Assembly: GCA_900112325.1 (NCBI GenBank)
Contig: FOLJ01000007.1
Span: 1-64,000, forward strand
DNA length: 64,000 nt
DNA from: Micromonospora sediminimaris
GTDB taxonomy: Bacteria > Actinomycetota > Actinomycetes > Mycobacteriales > Micromonosporaceae
Reading direction: 5' to 3'
Part shown: positions 50,962-58,863 of the stretch, in pieces
Numbering within the stretch: the stretch's first letter is position 1
Layout: each line of letters begins with the position of its first letter
Translations under genes and position numbers: made by a program
Notes under the pieces: generated by a model
Databases searched by the model: none
Told to the model about the DNA's origin: nothing
What the model saw: the letters and a program-made list of their open reading frames with translations, nothing else

Positions 50962-51936
50962 TTAGGGGTTGAGGGTGAAGGGGCGGAAGGTGCGCGGCCC
51001 GTAGAGGCGGTGCAGCACCTCGTCCAGTTCGCGCAGCAGCAGCCAGGCGTCGTCGGGGCGGGCGCGCAGGAGCCCCTGCCGGCAGCCCCGGGCGAAGTCG
51101 AGCAACTGGCGCGGGGCCCGGCGGTCCAGCAGCCAGGTCATGCAGTGGGTGGCCATGAAGATGTCGGTGCCCGGCCCGCACGGCTGACGGTTGGGCACCT
51201 CCGGCGGATACCAGGACTCGTGCTCGGGCACCATCGCCGGCACGGTGCCGCCCGGCTCGGTGGAGAAGCACCAGTCGACAAGCACCAGACCGTGCGCGTC
51301 GGGGTCGATGAGCACGTGCGACGGCAGCACCGCACCGTGCACCAGGCCCGCCCGGTGCGCCAGGCCGAGGGCGACCAGGAGCCGACGCCACATCCACGCC
51401 ACGTCCCGGGCGTCCAGCCCGTCCGGATAGGCCCGCCGCACCTCGACCAGGCTGTGCAGGTTGGGCGCGGTGCCGAGCACGGTGATCCGGCGGTCCGCCC
51501 CGGTGCCGGCGTCGCGGTGGGTGAAGCTGTCGACCAGCCGGGGCACGTACGGCAGCCAGCGCGGGTCACCCCGCTCGGCAAGCGTGCGCAGGGCGCGTTG
51601 CTCGCGGACCATCAGGTCGTTGTCGGCCGCGTCGCGGGGCAGCTTGAGCAGCCGGTCGGCACCGACGTCGTACAGGTCGGCGAGGTCGCCGGAGTACGCG
51701 GGCCGCCCGCACCGGTAGCCGTGCAACACGGTGGCCCGCCGGGCCCGCCAGCGGGTGGTCACCCGGAGGAAGGCGTCGATGGCAGCGGCCCGGATCCCCG
51801 GACCGACCCAACCGAGCCGGTCCGGGTGCAGAGCACCGACGAGTTCCCGGTAGCGCCGCTCCGGCGCGTCGCCACCGAACAGCTCGTTGTCGTCACGGGC
51901 GGCGGTGACCAGGCGGATCGCCTCGTCGGTGGTCAT
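50962..51936 (-). CDS. J-domain / protein-kinase-like (pseudokinase) fusion
   Basis: 324 residues. N-terminus resembles a J domain: RRYRELVGALHPDRLGWVGP with HPD at 37-39 and flanking helices. From about residue 70 a kinase-like fold: K98 (RLLKLPRDA), E112, then HRAGLVHGAVLPSHVLIDPD where the HRDxKxxN catalytic loop reads HGAxLxxH (Asp, Lys and Asn all lost), and VLVDWCFS in place of DFG with Asp221 kept. Probably a pseudokinase or nucleotide sensor. ATG overlaps the NUDIX stop (ATGA). Confidence 0.75.
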   Translation of the reverse strand: MTTDEAIRLVTAARDDNELFGGDAPERRYRELVGALHPDRLGWVGPGIRAAAIDAFLRVTTRWRARRATVLHGYRCGRPAYSGDLADLYDVGADRLLKLPRDAADNDLMVREQRALRTLAERGDPRWLPYVPRLVDSFTHRDAGTGADRRITVLGTAPNLHSLVEVRRAYPDGLDARDVAWMWRRLLVALGLAHRAGLVHGAVLPSHVLIDPDAHGLVLVDWCFSTEPGGTVPAMVPEHESWYPPEVPNRQPCGPGTDIFMATHCMTWLLDRRAPRQLLDFARGCRQGLLRARPDDAWLLLRELDEVLHRLYGPRTFRPFTLNP

Positions 51937-52685
51937 CGCACCGTCTCCTCGCGTGCCGGACGCAGCAGCGCCGGATGCAGCAGCCGAGCGTCACCGGCCC
52001 GGTAGAGCCGGGCCCGCGGGCCGCCTCGGGTGCCACCGCGCTCGGTGCTTTCGCCGGTGCTCTCCACGAAGCCGGGCACCGAGAGCACCTTGCGGTGGAA
52101 GTTGCCGGCGTGCAGCTGATGGCCCCAGACCGTCTCGTAGACCGCCCGCAGTTCCCCGATGGTGAACTCGGGTGCGAGGAAGCGGGTGGCCAGCGGGGTG
52201 TATTCCAGTTTGGAGCGCGCCCGCTCCAGCCCGTCGGCGACGATCTGACCGTGGTCGAAGGCGAGCTGCCGGTTGGCCAACTCGGCGACCGGCGCCCAGG
52301 CCGCCTCGTCGGCGTCGGTGCCGGCCGTCGCGTCCGGCAGGTCGGGGGCGAAGGCCAGATGGGCGATCGAGACGATCCGCATCCGGGGATCGCGGTCGGG
52401 CGCGCCGTAGGAGGCCAGTTGCTCGACGTGGACGCGGCGGAGTGGCTCGCCGTCGAGACCGGTCTCCTCGGCCAGCTCCCGACGGGCGGCGGCGGCCAGG
52501 TCCTCGTCCGGCCGGACGAATCCGCCGGGCAGGGCCCAGAGACCTGCGTACGGCTGCTCGCCTCGGCGGATCAGCAGCAGGTGCAGCGCGCCGTCGCGGA
52601 TGGTCAGGGCGACGATGTCGACGGTCACCGCGACCGCCGGATAGGCCCGCGGGTCGTAGGCGGCGAGGAAATCCTGCTCGTTCAC
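51933..52685 (-). CDS. NrtR-like NUDIX regulator
   Basis: 250 residues. N-terminal NUDIX domain with an intact box (55-77: GGFVRPDEDLAAAARRELAE then ETGL) and a C-terminal winged helix (LEYTPLATRFLAPEFTIGEL, RAVYETVWGHQLHAGNFHRK) characteristic of NrtR, the ADP-ribose-sensing repressor of NAD metabolism genes. An intact box means hydrolase activity is possible. Heads the four-gene operon; GTG start with GAGAG upstream, which overlaps a TCTC-N5-GAGA repeat. Probably autoregulatory. Confidence 0.88.
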   Translation of the reverse strand: MNEQDFLAAYDPRAYPAVAVTVDIVALTIRDGALHLLLIRRGEQPYAGLWALPGGFVRPDEDLAAAARRELAEETGLDGEPLRRVHVEQLASYGAPDRDPRMRIVSIAHLAFAPDLPDATAGTDADEAAWAPVAELANRQLAFDHGQIVADGLERARSKLEYTPLATRFLAPEFTIGELRAVYETVWGHQLHAGNFHRKVLSVPGFVESTGESTERGGTRGGPRARLYRAGDARLLHPALLRPAREETVR

Positions 52686-52695
52686 GCTCGATCAC

Positions 52696-52727
52696 TCTCA
52701 CTTCGAGAACATCTCTAGTTGAGAACA
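52696..52727 (-). promoter_or_regulatory. Tandem TCTC-N5-GAGAACA repeats, candidate NrtR-like operator
   Basis: Two copies, TCTCACTTCGAGAACA (52696-52711) and TCTCTAGTTGAGAACA (52712-52727), exactly adjacent with a 16-bp period, each with a dyad TCTC/GAGA. They begin 11 nt from the NUDIX start codon. Likely binding site for the NUDIX regulator. Confidence 0.65.
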
Positions 52728-52769
52728 ACCTAACGGAAAAGAGAGGGCCGGGCAAGTGCCCGGCCCCGC

Positions 52770-53843
52770 TCAGCGGATGGTGCCCGCCAGGTGTGGGCGA
52801 CCACGCCTGTCGTACAGACCGAAATCCCAGCCCCGGTCGAGCGCCGTGGCGCTGAAGGCGACCGTGCCGGGCAGCGGCACCGGAAGCTTGAACGCCACGT
52901 CCACCGTGTACGCCTCGGGCAGCCGGCTCTCCAACGCCGCGAGACACCGCGCCTTGCTCCACATGCCGTGTGCGATGGGCCGGGGGAAACCGAGCAGCCG
53001 CGCCCCCAGCCGCGAGGTGTGGATCGGGTTGTGGTCGCCGGAGACCCGCGCGTAGTCCGTACCCACCCGGGGAGTGACCGACCAGCGGGCGGTGGCGGCC
53101 GGCGGCGGTGGCCGCTCGCCGTGGTCGCGCCGCTCACCGCCGTCCGGGGTGCGCTGCCGGCCGAGGTACGTCGAGACGCCGCGCCACACCTCCTCGCCGT
53201 CGACCGACCCGACGAGTACCACGTCCACCTGCCGTCCCCGGTCGTGCGGACGCAGGTTCTCCGCCCAGGTGGTGAAGTCCAGCCGCTCGCCGATGGTGAC
53301 CGGCCGCCGCAGCGTGATCCGGTTGCCGACGTGCACCACCCCGGTCAGCGGGATCGGGAACTCGGGCGCGGTGATCAGCCGAAGTGCCAGCGGAAAGCCC
53401 ATGACGTGCGGAAAGGTCGCGGGCAGCCGATCGGCGAGGCGGAACCCGCAGACCCGGTCGTAGTCGGCCAGCCGCTCCGGATCGACCGCCACCCCGGCGA
53501 CGGCCAGCTCGACCGCCGGCACCCCGGTGGCTTGCCGGCCGCCCAGCCCCGGCACCGCGTTCAGCAGCGCCCGCCGGTACAACGGACCAGCGGTCGGCAT
53601 CCGAGGCAGTTCCACCCGGGCCCGCGCCGCGGGTTCGCGGGGGCCGACGGCGGTGTCGGTCGATCGCCGGGCACCGGTCACCGCCTTGCCCGGCCCGGAG
53701 AGGTCCCGGGTCTGTTCCAGGTCTGCCCCGCCGGCCAGCGCGGCGGCCCGGATCTCCGGCGTCAGGATCTCGGTCGGCCCGTCGATCAGCTCACCGACCG
53801 ACAGGTCGTCTCCGGGCTCCTCGCCACGTCCACGCCTGGCCAT
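52770..53843 (-). CDS. MaoC-like dehydratase, double hotdog (HtdX-like)
   Basis: 357 residues from ATG 53843. N-terminal linker then a first hotdog (LLNAVPGLGGRQATGVPAVE, FPHVMGFPLALRLITAPEFP) and a second with the R-specific hydratase motif YARVSGDHNPIHTSRLGARL, FPRPIAHGMWSKARCLAAL (Asp/His pair present). 3-hydroxyacyl-thioester dehydratase. Gene order htdX - fabG4 - divergent fadA2 matches Mycobacterium tuberculosis Rv0241c-Rv0242c-Rv0243. ATG overlaps the fabG4-like stop (TGATG). Confidence 0.88.
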   Translation of the reverse strand: MARRGRGEEPGDDLSVGELIDGPTEILTPEIRAAALAGGADLEQTRDLSGPGKAVTGARRSTDTAVGPREPAARARVELPRMPTAGPLYRRALLNAVPGLGGRQATGVPAVELAVAGVAVDPERLADYDRVCGFRLADRLPATFPHVMGFPLALRLITAPEFPIPLTGVVHVGNRITLRRPVTIGERLDFTTWAENLRPHDRGRQVDVVLVGSVDGEEVWRGVSTYLGRQRTPDGGERRDHGERPPPPAATARWSVTPRVGTDYARVSGDHNPIHTSRLGARLLGFPRPIAHGMWSKARCLAALESRLPEAYTVDVAFKLPVPLPGTVAFSATALDRGWDFGLYDRRGRPHLAGTIR

Positions 53844-55216
53844 CACGCCCCCAGCAGGCTCTGGCCGCAGACCCGGACCACGTTGCCGGTGACCGCACCG
53901 GACGCCGGCCAGGCCAGCCAGCCGATGGTCTCCGCGACGTCGACCGGCAGCCCGCCCTGCGAGAGGCTGTTCATCCGGCGGCCCGCCTCCCGCAGCACCA
54001 GCGGGATCCGGGCGGTCAGCCGGGTCTCGATGAACCCGGGCGCGACCGCATTGACGCTGATCTGCCGTTCCCGCAGCGCCGGGGCGAGCGAGTCGACCAG
54101 ACCGATGACCCCGGCCTTGCTGGTGGCGTAATTGGTCTGGCCGCGGTTGCCGGCGATCCCGGCGATCGAGGAGACGCCGATGATCCGCCCGCCGGCCGGG
54201 ATCAGCCCGCGCTCCAGCAGCAGGTCGTTGATGCGTTCCTGGCTGGACAGGTTGACGTCGATGACCTGGTCCCACCGGTCGGCATCCATCCGGCCGAGCG
54301 TCTTGTCCCGGGTGATGCCGGCGTTGTGCACCACCACGTCCACCCGTCCGTACCGGCTGGCCAGGTGCTCGGCGAGCCGGGCCGGCGCGTCGGGGGTGGT
54401 CAGGTCGAGCTGCACGGCGCTACCGCCGATCTCGTTTGCCACCGTGGCCAGCTCGTCCCCGGCGGCCGGCACGTCCAGCGCCACCACTGTCGCGCCGTCG
54501 CGGGCCAGCACCCGGGCCAACGCCGCGCCGATGCCCCGCGCCGCGCCGGTGACCAGCACCACCTGTCCGTCGAGTGGGCGGTCCCAGTCGGCCGGCGCGG
54601 TGGCCTGGCCGGCACCGACCCGGATCACCTGCCCCGAGACGTACGCGGAACGGCCCGACAGCAGGAACCGCAGGGTCGCCTCCAGGCTGGTCCAGGTGCC
54701 CGGGTCGGCGTCCCGCGTGACGTACACCAGTTGCGCGGTGACCCCTCTGCCGAACTCCTTGCCGATGCTGCGGGTCAGCCCCTCCAGCGCCCGCTGGGCG
54801 GTCGCCTCGCGGGGCGTGCCGCACTCGGCCGGCGGTGTGCCCAGCACGATCACCCGGCCGCTGGGCTGAACCGCCCGGGCCTGCGGGTGGAAGAAGTCGT
54901 AGAGCTGGCGAAGGTGGGACGACTCGGTGATCCCGGTAGCGTCGAAGACGAGGGCGGCGCTCTCCGGCGTACGACCGGTTGCCGGATCGGGCACGGCGGT
55001 GACCGGATCGCGCAGGGCGAGCCCGGCGGCGGCCAGGGCCTTGCCGACCGGCTCGCTGAGCCGCCCGCCGGTGGCGGCGCCGAGCAGGACCAGCCCGGGC
55101 AGAATCGGCTCGCCGGGTGCGTGCCGGCGCAGTCGCGGCGGATCGGGCAGCCCGAGGCGCTTGACCAGCGCCCGCCCGGTGCCCGACTGGACGAAGCTCG
55201 CATACCTGTCGGTCAT
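53843..55216 (-). CDS. fabG: High-molecular-weight 3-oxoacyl-ACP/CoA reductase (FabG4-like)
   Basis: 457 residues: an N-terminal flavodoxin-like Rossmann domain without a cofactor motif (1-200) and a C-terminal SDR with LVTGAARGIGAALARVLA, VVHNAGITRDKTLGRMDADR, GVSSIAGIAGNRGQTNYATS-K (Ser/Tyr/Lys triad). This two-domain form equals mycobacterial FabG4. ATG 55216: TAGGCT ends 6 nt upstream on this strand, suggesting leaderless transcription; the site is part of a 13-bp palindrome shared with the divergent thiolase gene. Confidence 0.92.
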   Translation of the reverse strand: MTDRYASFVQSGTGRALVKRLGLPDPPRLRRHAPGEPILPGLVLLGAATGGRLSEPVGKALAAAGLALRDPVTAVPDPATGRTPESAALVFDATGITESSHLRQLYDFFHPQARAVQPSGRVIVLGTPPAECGTPREATAQRALEGLTRSIGKEFGRGVTAQLVYVTRDADPGTWTSLEATLRFLLSGRSAYVSGQVIRVGAGQATAPADWDRPLDGQVVLVTGAARGIGAALARVLARDGATVVALDVPAAGDELATVANEIGGSAVQLDLTTPDAPARLAEHLASRYGRVDVVVHNAGITRDKTLGRMDADRWDQVIDVNLSSQERINDLLLERGLIPAGGRIIGVSSIAGIAGNRGQTNYATSKAGVIGLVDSLAPALRERQISVNAVAPGFIETRLTARIPLVLREAGRRMNSLSQGGLPVDVAETIGWLAWPASGAVTGNVVRVCGQSLLGA

Positions 55217-55228
55217 AGGCGTAGCCTA
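55216..55228. promoter_or_regulatory. Palindrome carrying divergent -10 elements
   Basis: TAGGC-GTA-GCCTA (55216-55228). On the minus strand it supplies TAGGCT before the fabG4-like ATG; on the plus strand TAGCCT (55222-55227) lies 43 nt before the thiolase GTG. Overlapping divergent promoters are likely, and a regulator could act on both. Confidence 0.5.
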
Positions 55229-55270
55229 CTGGTGAGTAAGGTGCGGGCAACACTTTCGAGGAGGCGGATC

Positions 55271-56563
55271 GTGCAGAACGTTCGACGGGTCGCGATCATC
55301 GGCGGCAACCGGATCCCCTTCGCCCGCTCCAACTCGCGCTACGCCAGCGCCTCCAACTCCGACATGCTCGGCGCGGCCCTGGACGGGCTGATCGCCCGGT
55401 TCGGTCTGGCCGGGCAGCGGGTCGGCGAGGTCGTCGCCGGTGCGGTGCTCAAGCACGCGAAGGACTTCAACCTCACCCGCGAGGTGGTGCTCGGCTCGAA
55501 GCTCGACCCGCGCACCCCGGCATACGACATCCAGCAGGCGTGCGGCACCGGCCTGGAGGCCGTCATCCTGGTCGCCAACAAGATCGCCCTCGGTCAGCTC
55601 GACGTCGGAATCGCCGGTGGCGTCGACACCACCTCCGACGCGCCGCTCGCGGTCAACGAGGACATGCGTCGCACGCTGCTCAAGCTCAACTCCGCCCGCA
55701 CCCTCGGTGAACGGCTGCGGATCGCCGCGAAACTGCGCCCGGCCCAGCCGTTCAAGCCGGAGATCCCCCGCAACGCCGAGCCGCGCACCGGCCTGTCCAT
55801 GGGTGAGCACGCCGCGCAGACCGCGCTGCGCTGGAACATCGACCGGCAGGCGCAGGACGAGTTGGCCCTACGGTCGCACCAGCGGCTCGCCGCCGCGTAC
55901 GACAAGGGCTTCTTCGACGACCTGATGACCCCCTACCTGGGGCTGACCCGCGATCAGAACCTCCGCCCCGACACCACCCTGGAGAAGCTGGGCACGCTGC
56001 GGCCGGTCTTCGGTGCCAAGGGGCCGGACGCCGAACAGGCCACCATGACCGCCGGCAACTCCTCGCCGCTCACCGACGGCGCCTCAACCGTGCTGCTGGC
56101 CAGCGAGGAGTGGGCGCGCGAGCACAACCTGCCGGTGTTGGCCTGGTTCTCCTGGTCCGAGACGGGCGCGGTGGACTTCGTGCACGGCGAGGAGGGGCTG
56201 CTGATGGCACCCGCGTACGCCGTGCCCCGGCTGCTCGACCGGGCCGGGCTCACCCTTCAGGACTTCGACTACTACGAGATCCACGAGGCGTTCGCCTCGC
56301 AGGTGCTGGCGACCCTGGCGGCCTGGGAGTCGCCGGAGTTCTGCAAGGACCGGCTCGGTCTGGACGCCCCGCTCGGCGCCATCGACACCGACAAGCTCAA
56401 CGTGAACGGCTCCTCGCTGGCCGCCGGTCACCCGTTCGCCGCCACCGGCGGCCGAATCGTCGCCACCCTGGCCAAGCTGCTCGCCGCAAAGGGCAGCGGA
56501 CGCGGCCTCATCTCCATCTGCGCCGCCGGTGGCCAGGGCGTCACCGCGATCCTGGACCGCTGA
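55271..56563 (+). CDS. Acetyl-CoA acetyltransferase / thiolase (FadA2-like)
   Basis: 430 residues from GTG 55271 (GAGGAGG upstream). Catalytic Cys91 in YDIQQACGTGLEAVI; NGSSLAAGHPFAATGGRIVA; final CAAGGQGVTAI Cys; EIHEAFASQVL His. Degrades or builds 3-ketoacyl-CoA. A longer frame to 54326 is antisense overlap with the reductase gene and is rejected. Divergent from fabG4-like/htdX-like genes. Confidence 0.94.
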   Translation: MQNVRRVAIIGGNRIPFARSNSRYASASNSDMLGAALDGLIARFGLAGQRVGEVVAGAVLKHAKDFNLTREVVLGSKLDPRTPAYDIQQACGTGLEAVILVANKIALGQLDVGIAGGVDTTSDAPLAVNEDMRRTLLKLNSARTLGERLRIAAKLRPAQPFKPEIPRNAEPRTGLSMGEHAAQTALRWNIDRQAQDELALRSHQRLAAAYDKGFFDDLMTPYLGLTRDQNLRPDTTLEKLGTLRPVFGAKGPDAEQATMTAGNSSPLTDGASTVLLASEEWAREHNLPVLAWFSWSETGAVDFVHGEEGLLMAPAYAVPRLLDRAGLTLQDFDYYEIHEAFASQVLATLAAWESPEFCKDRLGLDAPLGAIDTDKLNVNGSSLAAGHPFAATGGRIVATLAKLLAAKGSGRGLISICAAGGQGVTAILDR

Positions 56564-56617
56564 GCGCTGACCGCTGCCCCGATCCGCCTTGACCCCGCCC
56601 CGCCCTGCCCTTGCCCC

Positions 56618-56678
56618 GTTGATCATGAGGTTAACGGCAGTTATTGATCTTCAAGTCGCCGCCAACCTCATGATCAAC
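56618..56678. repeat. Palindromic intergenic element, TTGATCATGAGGTT family
   Basis: Arms GTTGATCATGAGGTT (56618-56632) and AACCTCATGATCAAC (56664-56678), 15 bp perfect, extended past two mismatches by CGGC/GCCG; 31-nt centre. Between thiolase and purB genes. Related by its TTGATCA ends to the other palindromes. Confidence 0.8.
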
Positions 56679-56724
56679 CCGGACCCGCTCGGGTTGGTGC
56701 GGCGGGGGTCGGGAGAATGGGTCC

Positions 56725-58149
56725 GTGACGACGATCCCTAACGTGCTCGCCAACCGGTACGCCTCGCCCGAGCTGGTCACCCTCTGGTCGCCGGAGGAGA
56801 AGATCCGGCTGGAACGACGGCTCTGGCTCGCTGTGCTCCGGGCCCAGCGGGACCTGGGCGTGCCGGTGCCGGACGGGGTGGTCGAGGCGTACGAGCGGGT
56901 GCTTGACGATGTCGACCTGGCCTCGATCGCGGCGCGGGAGCGGGTCACCCGACACGACGTGAAGGCCCGGATCGAGGAGTTCAGCGCGCTCGCCGGGCAC
57001 GAGCACGTGCACAAGGGGATGACCTCCCGGGACCTCACCGAGAACGTCGAGCAGCTCCAGGTGCGCCGTTCACTGGAGCTGATCCGGGATCGGGTGGTGG
57101 CGACGCTGGCTCGGCTCGCCTGGCACGCCCACGAGTACGCCGACGTGGTGATGGCCGGCCGATCGCACAACGTGGCGGCTCAGGCGACCACGCTGGGCAA
57201 GCGCTTCGCGTCGGCCGCCGAGGAGCTGCTGATCGCGTACGAGCGGTTGGAGGACCTGATCGCCCGGTATCCGCTGCGGGGGATCAAGGGGCCGGTCGGC
57301 ACCGCCGCCGACCAGCTCGACCTCTTCGACGGCGACGCCGAGAAGGTGGCCGAGCTGGAGCGGCGGGTCGCCGAGCACCTGGGCTTCGGCCGGGTGCTGG
57401 GCAGCGTCGGCCAGGTCTACCCCCGGTCGCTCGACTTCGACGTGCTCTCCGCGTTGGCGCAGGTGGCTGCCGCGCCGTCGTCGTTGGCCACCACGATCCG
57501 GCTGATGGTCGGTCAGGAGTTGGCCACCGAGGGCTTCAAGCCGGGCCAGGTCGGCTCCAGCGCGATGCCACACAAGATGAACACCCGCTCGTCGGAGCGG
57601 GTCAACGGCTTCGCGGTGATCATCCGGGGTTACCTGTCGATGGTCGGCGAGCTGGCCGGTGACCAGTGGAACGAGGGGGACGTCTCCTGTTCGGTGGTGC
57701 GCCGGGTGGCCCTGCCGGACGCCTTCTTCGCCGCCGACGGGCTGTTCCAGACGTTCCTCACCGTGCTCGACGAGTTCGGCGCGTACCCGGCGGTGATCAA
57801 CCGGGAACTGGAGCGGTTCCTGCCGTTCCTGGCCACCACCAAGATTTTGGTGGCTGCCGTCCGCCGGGGCGTCGGCCGGGAAACCGCCCACGAGGCGATC
57901 AAGGAGCACGCCGTCGCGGTCGCCCTGGCCATGCGGGAAAAGGGCACCCCGGACAACGACCTCTTCGACCGCCTGGCGGCGGACAGCCGCCTCGCCCTGA
58001 CCCGCCCCGAGATCGACGCTCTGGTCGCCGACCGCGCCGCCTTCGTAGGCGCCGCCCCCACCCAGATCCAGGCAGTCACCGCCAGAATCACCAGAATCGT
58101 CGAATCCCACCCCCAAGCCTCCACCTACTCCCCACCCCCCATCCTCTAA
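56725..58149 (+). CDS. purB: Adenylosuccinate lyase
   Basis: Splits SAICAR and adenylosuccinate. 474 residues; fumarase-superfamily signature GQVGSSAMPHKMNTRSSERV, with MAGRSHNVAAQATTLGKRFA and HKGMTSRDLTENVEQLQVRR. GTG start at 56725 with GAGAAT 6 nt upstream (weak leaderless candidate). Downstream lies the same type of palindrome as after purA. Coding sequence ends in a C/A-rich run. Confidence 0.96.
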   Translation: MTTIPNVLANRYASPELVTLWSPEEKIRLERRLWLAVLRAQRDLGVPVPDGVVEAYERVLDDVDLASIAARERVTRHDVKARIEEFSALAGHEHVHKGMTSRDLTENVEQLQVRRSLELIRDRVVATLARLAWHAHEYADVVMAGRSHNVAAQATTLGKRFASAAEELLIAYERLEDLIARYPLRGIKGPVGTAADQLDLFDGDAEKVAELERRVAEHLGFGRVLGSVGQVYPRSLDFDVLSALAQVAAAPSSLATTIRLMVGQELATEGFKPGQVGSSAMPHKMNTRSSERVNGFAVIIRGYLSMVGELAGDQWNEGDVSCSVVRRVALPDAFFAADGLFQTFLTVLDEFGAYPAVINRELERFLPFLATTKILVAAVRRGVGRETAHEAIKEHAVAVALAMREKGTPDNDLFDRLAADSRLALTRPEIDALVADRAAFVGAAPTQIQAVTARITRIVESHPQASTYSPPPIL

Positions 58150-58165
58150 CCCCATCCAAAGACGG

Positions 58166-58228
58166 CGTTGATCAAGAAGTTTTGGTCGGGGATCCACCGG
58201 ATCCACGACCAAAACTTCTTGATCAACG
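58166..58228. repeat. Palindromic intergenic element, TTGATCAAGAAGTT family (copy 3)
   Basis: Perfect 23-bp arms (58166-58188 and 58206-58228; core GTTGATCAAGAAGTTTTGG) with a 17-nt centre that itself contains GGATCC-ACC-GGATCC. 17 nt after the purB stop. Shares the core with the element after purA. Confidence 0.88.
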
Positions 58229-58275
58229 GGAGCCGGTGCGGGCCGGTGCGGGTGGGTGCGGGGTGCTGGGTGGGG

Positions 58276-58734
58276 TCAGTCGCGGGTGGGGGTTTCGGGG
58301 GCGGTGCCGAGGGTGGGGGCGCTGGGGGGTTCGGCGATCTTGCCGGGCTCCTCGGCGAAGGCTGGTTCCTGGGCCGTCTCGGCGGCCACCAGGGGCTGGT
58401 CGGGGGGCATGACGTCGGGGACCTTCGGCACCACGATCACGGCGGTGCCGTAGGCGCAGATCTCCATCCACATCTCGCCGCAGTCGCGGCTGTCGAACCG
58501 CATCCCCACCACGGCGTTCGCGCCGAGCCGCCGGGCCTCCTCGCCGAGGCGGGCGACCGAGTCGGTACGCCAGCGGGTGAGGTTGTCCGGCGCCATCGGG
58601 TCGTACGCGCCACCGCGCAGGTTCTTCACTCCCTCGCGGTACGGGTTGCGGGTTCTGGCCATGGAGGAGACCACCTCGCCGAGGATCTGGCGGATCTCGT
58701 AGCCGGGAAGTTGATCCGTCGTCACGACCAGCAC
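58276..58734 (-). CDS. YbjQ/UPF0145-like protein
   Basis: 152 residues from GTG 58734. VLVVTTDQLPGYEIRQILGE, VVSSMARTRNPYREGVKNLR, LGANAVVGMRFDSRDCGEMW and MEICAYGTAVIV match the YbjQ ('heavy-metal-binding', UPF0145) fold of pentameric small proteins, followed by a Pro/Ala-rich tail of about 50 residues ending APETPTRD, which is longer than usual. Role unknown. Convergent with purB; the palindrome lies between. Confidence 0.85.
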   Translation of the reverse strand: MLVVTTDQLPGYEIRQILGEVVSSMARTRNPYREGVKNLRGGAYDPMAPDNLTRWRTDSVARLGEEARRLGANAVVGMRFDSRDCGEMWMEICAYGTAVIVVPKVPDVMPPDQPLVAAETAQEPAFAEEPGKIAEPPSAPTLGTAPETPTRD

Positions 58735-58863
58735 GTTTCCGATGCTGGCAGGCCTGGGTGCGGCACATCGTGAGCCCTGTTCACCTGCTCGGATGCTGAA
58801 AAACCGCGCGGCGCGGACGGCGGGCGCAGGGCCCACCATCCGCGCCGCCACGGGCGCTAACCG

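Noticed and set aside
54326..55270. N-terminal extension of the thiolase gene
   Set aside because: The added 315 codons are antisense to the FabG4-like gene and unlike thiolases; GTG 55271 has an ideal ribosome-binding site.
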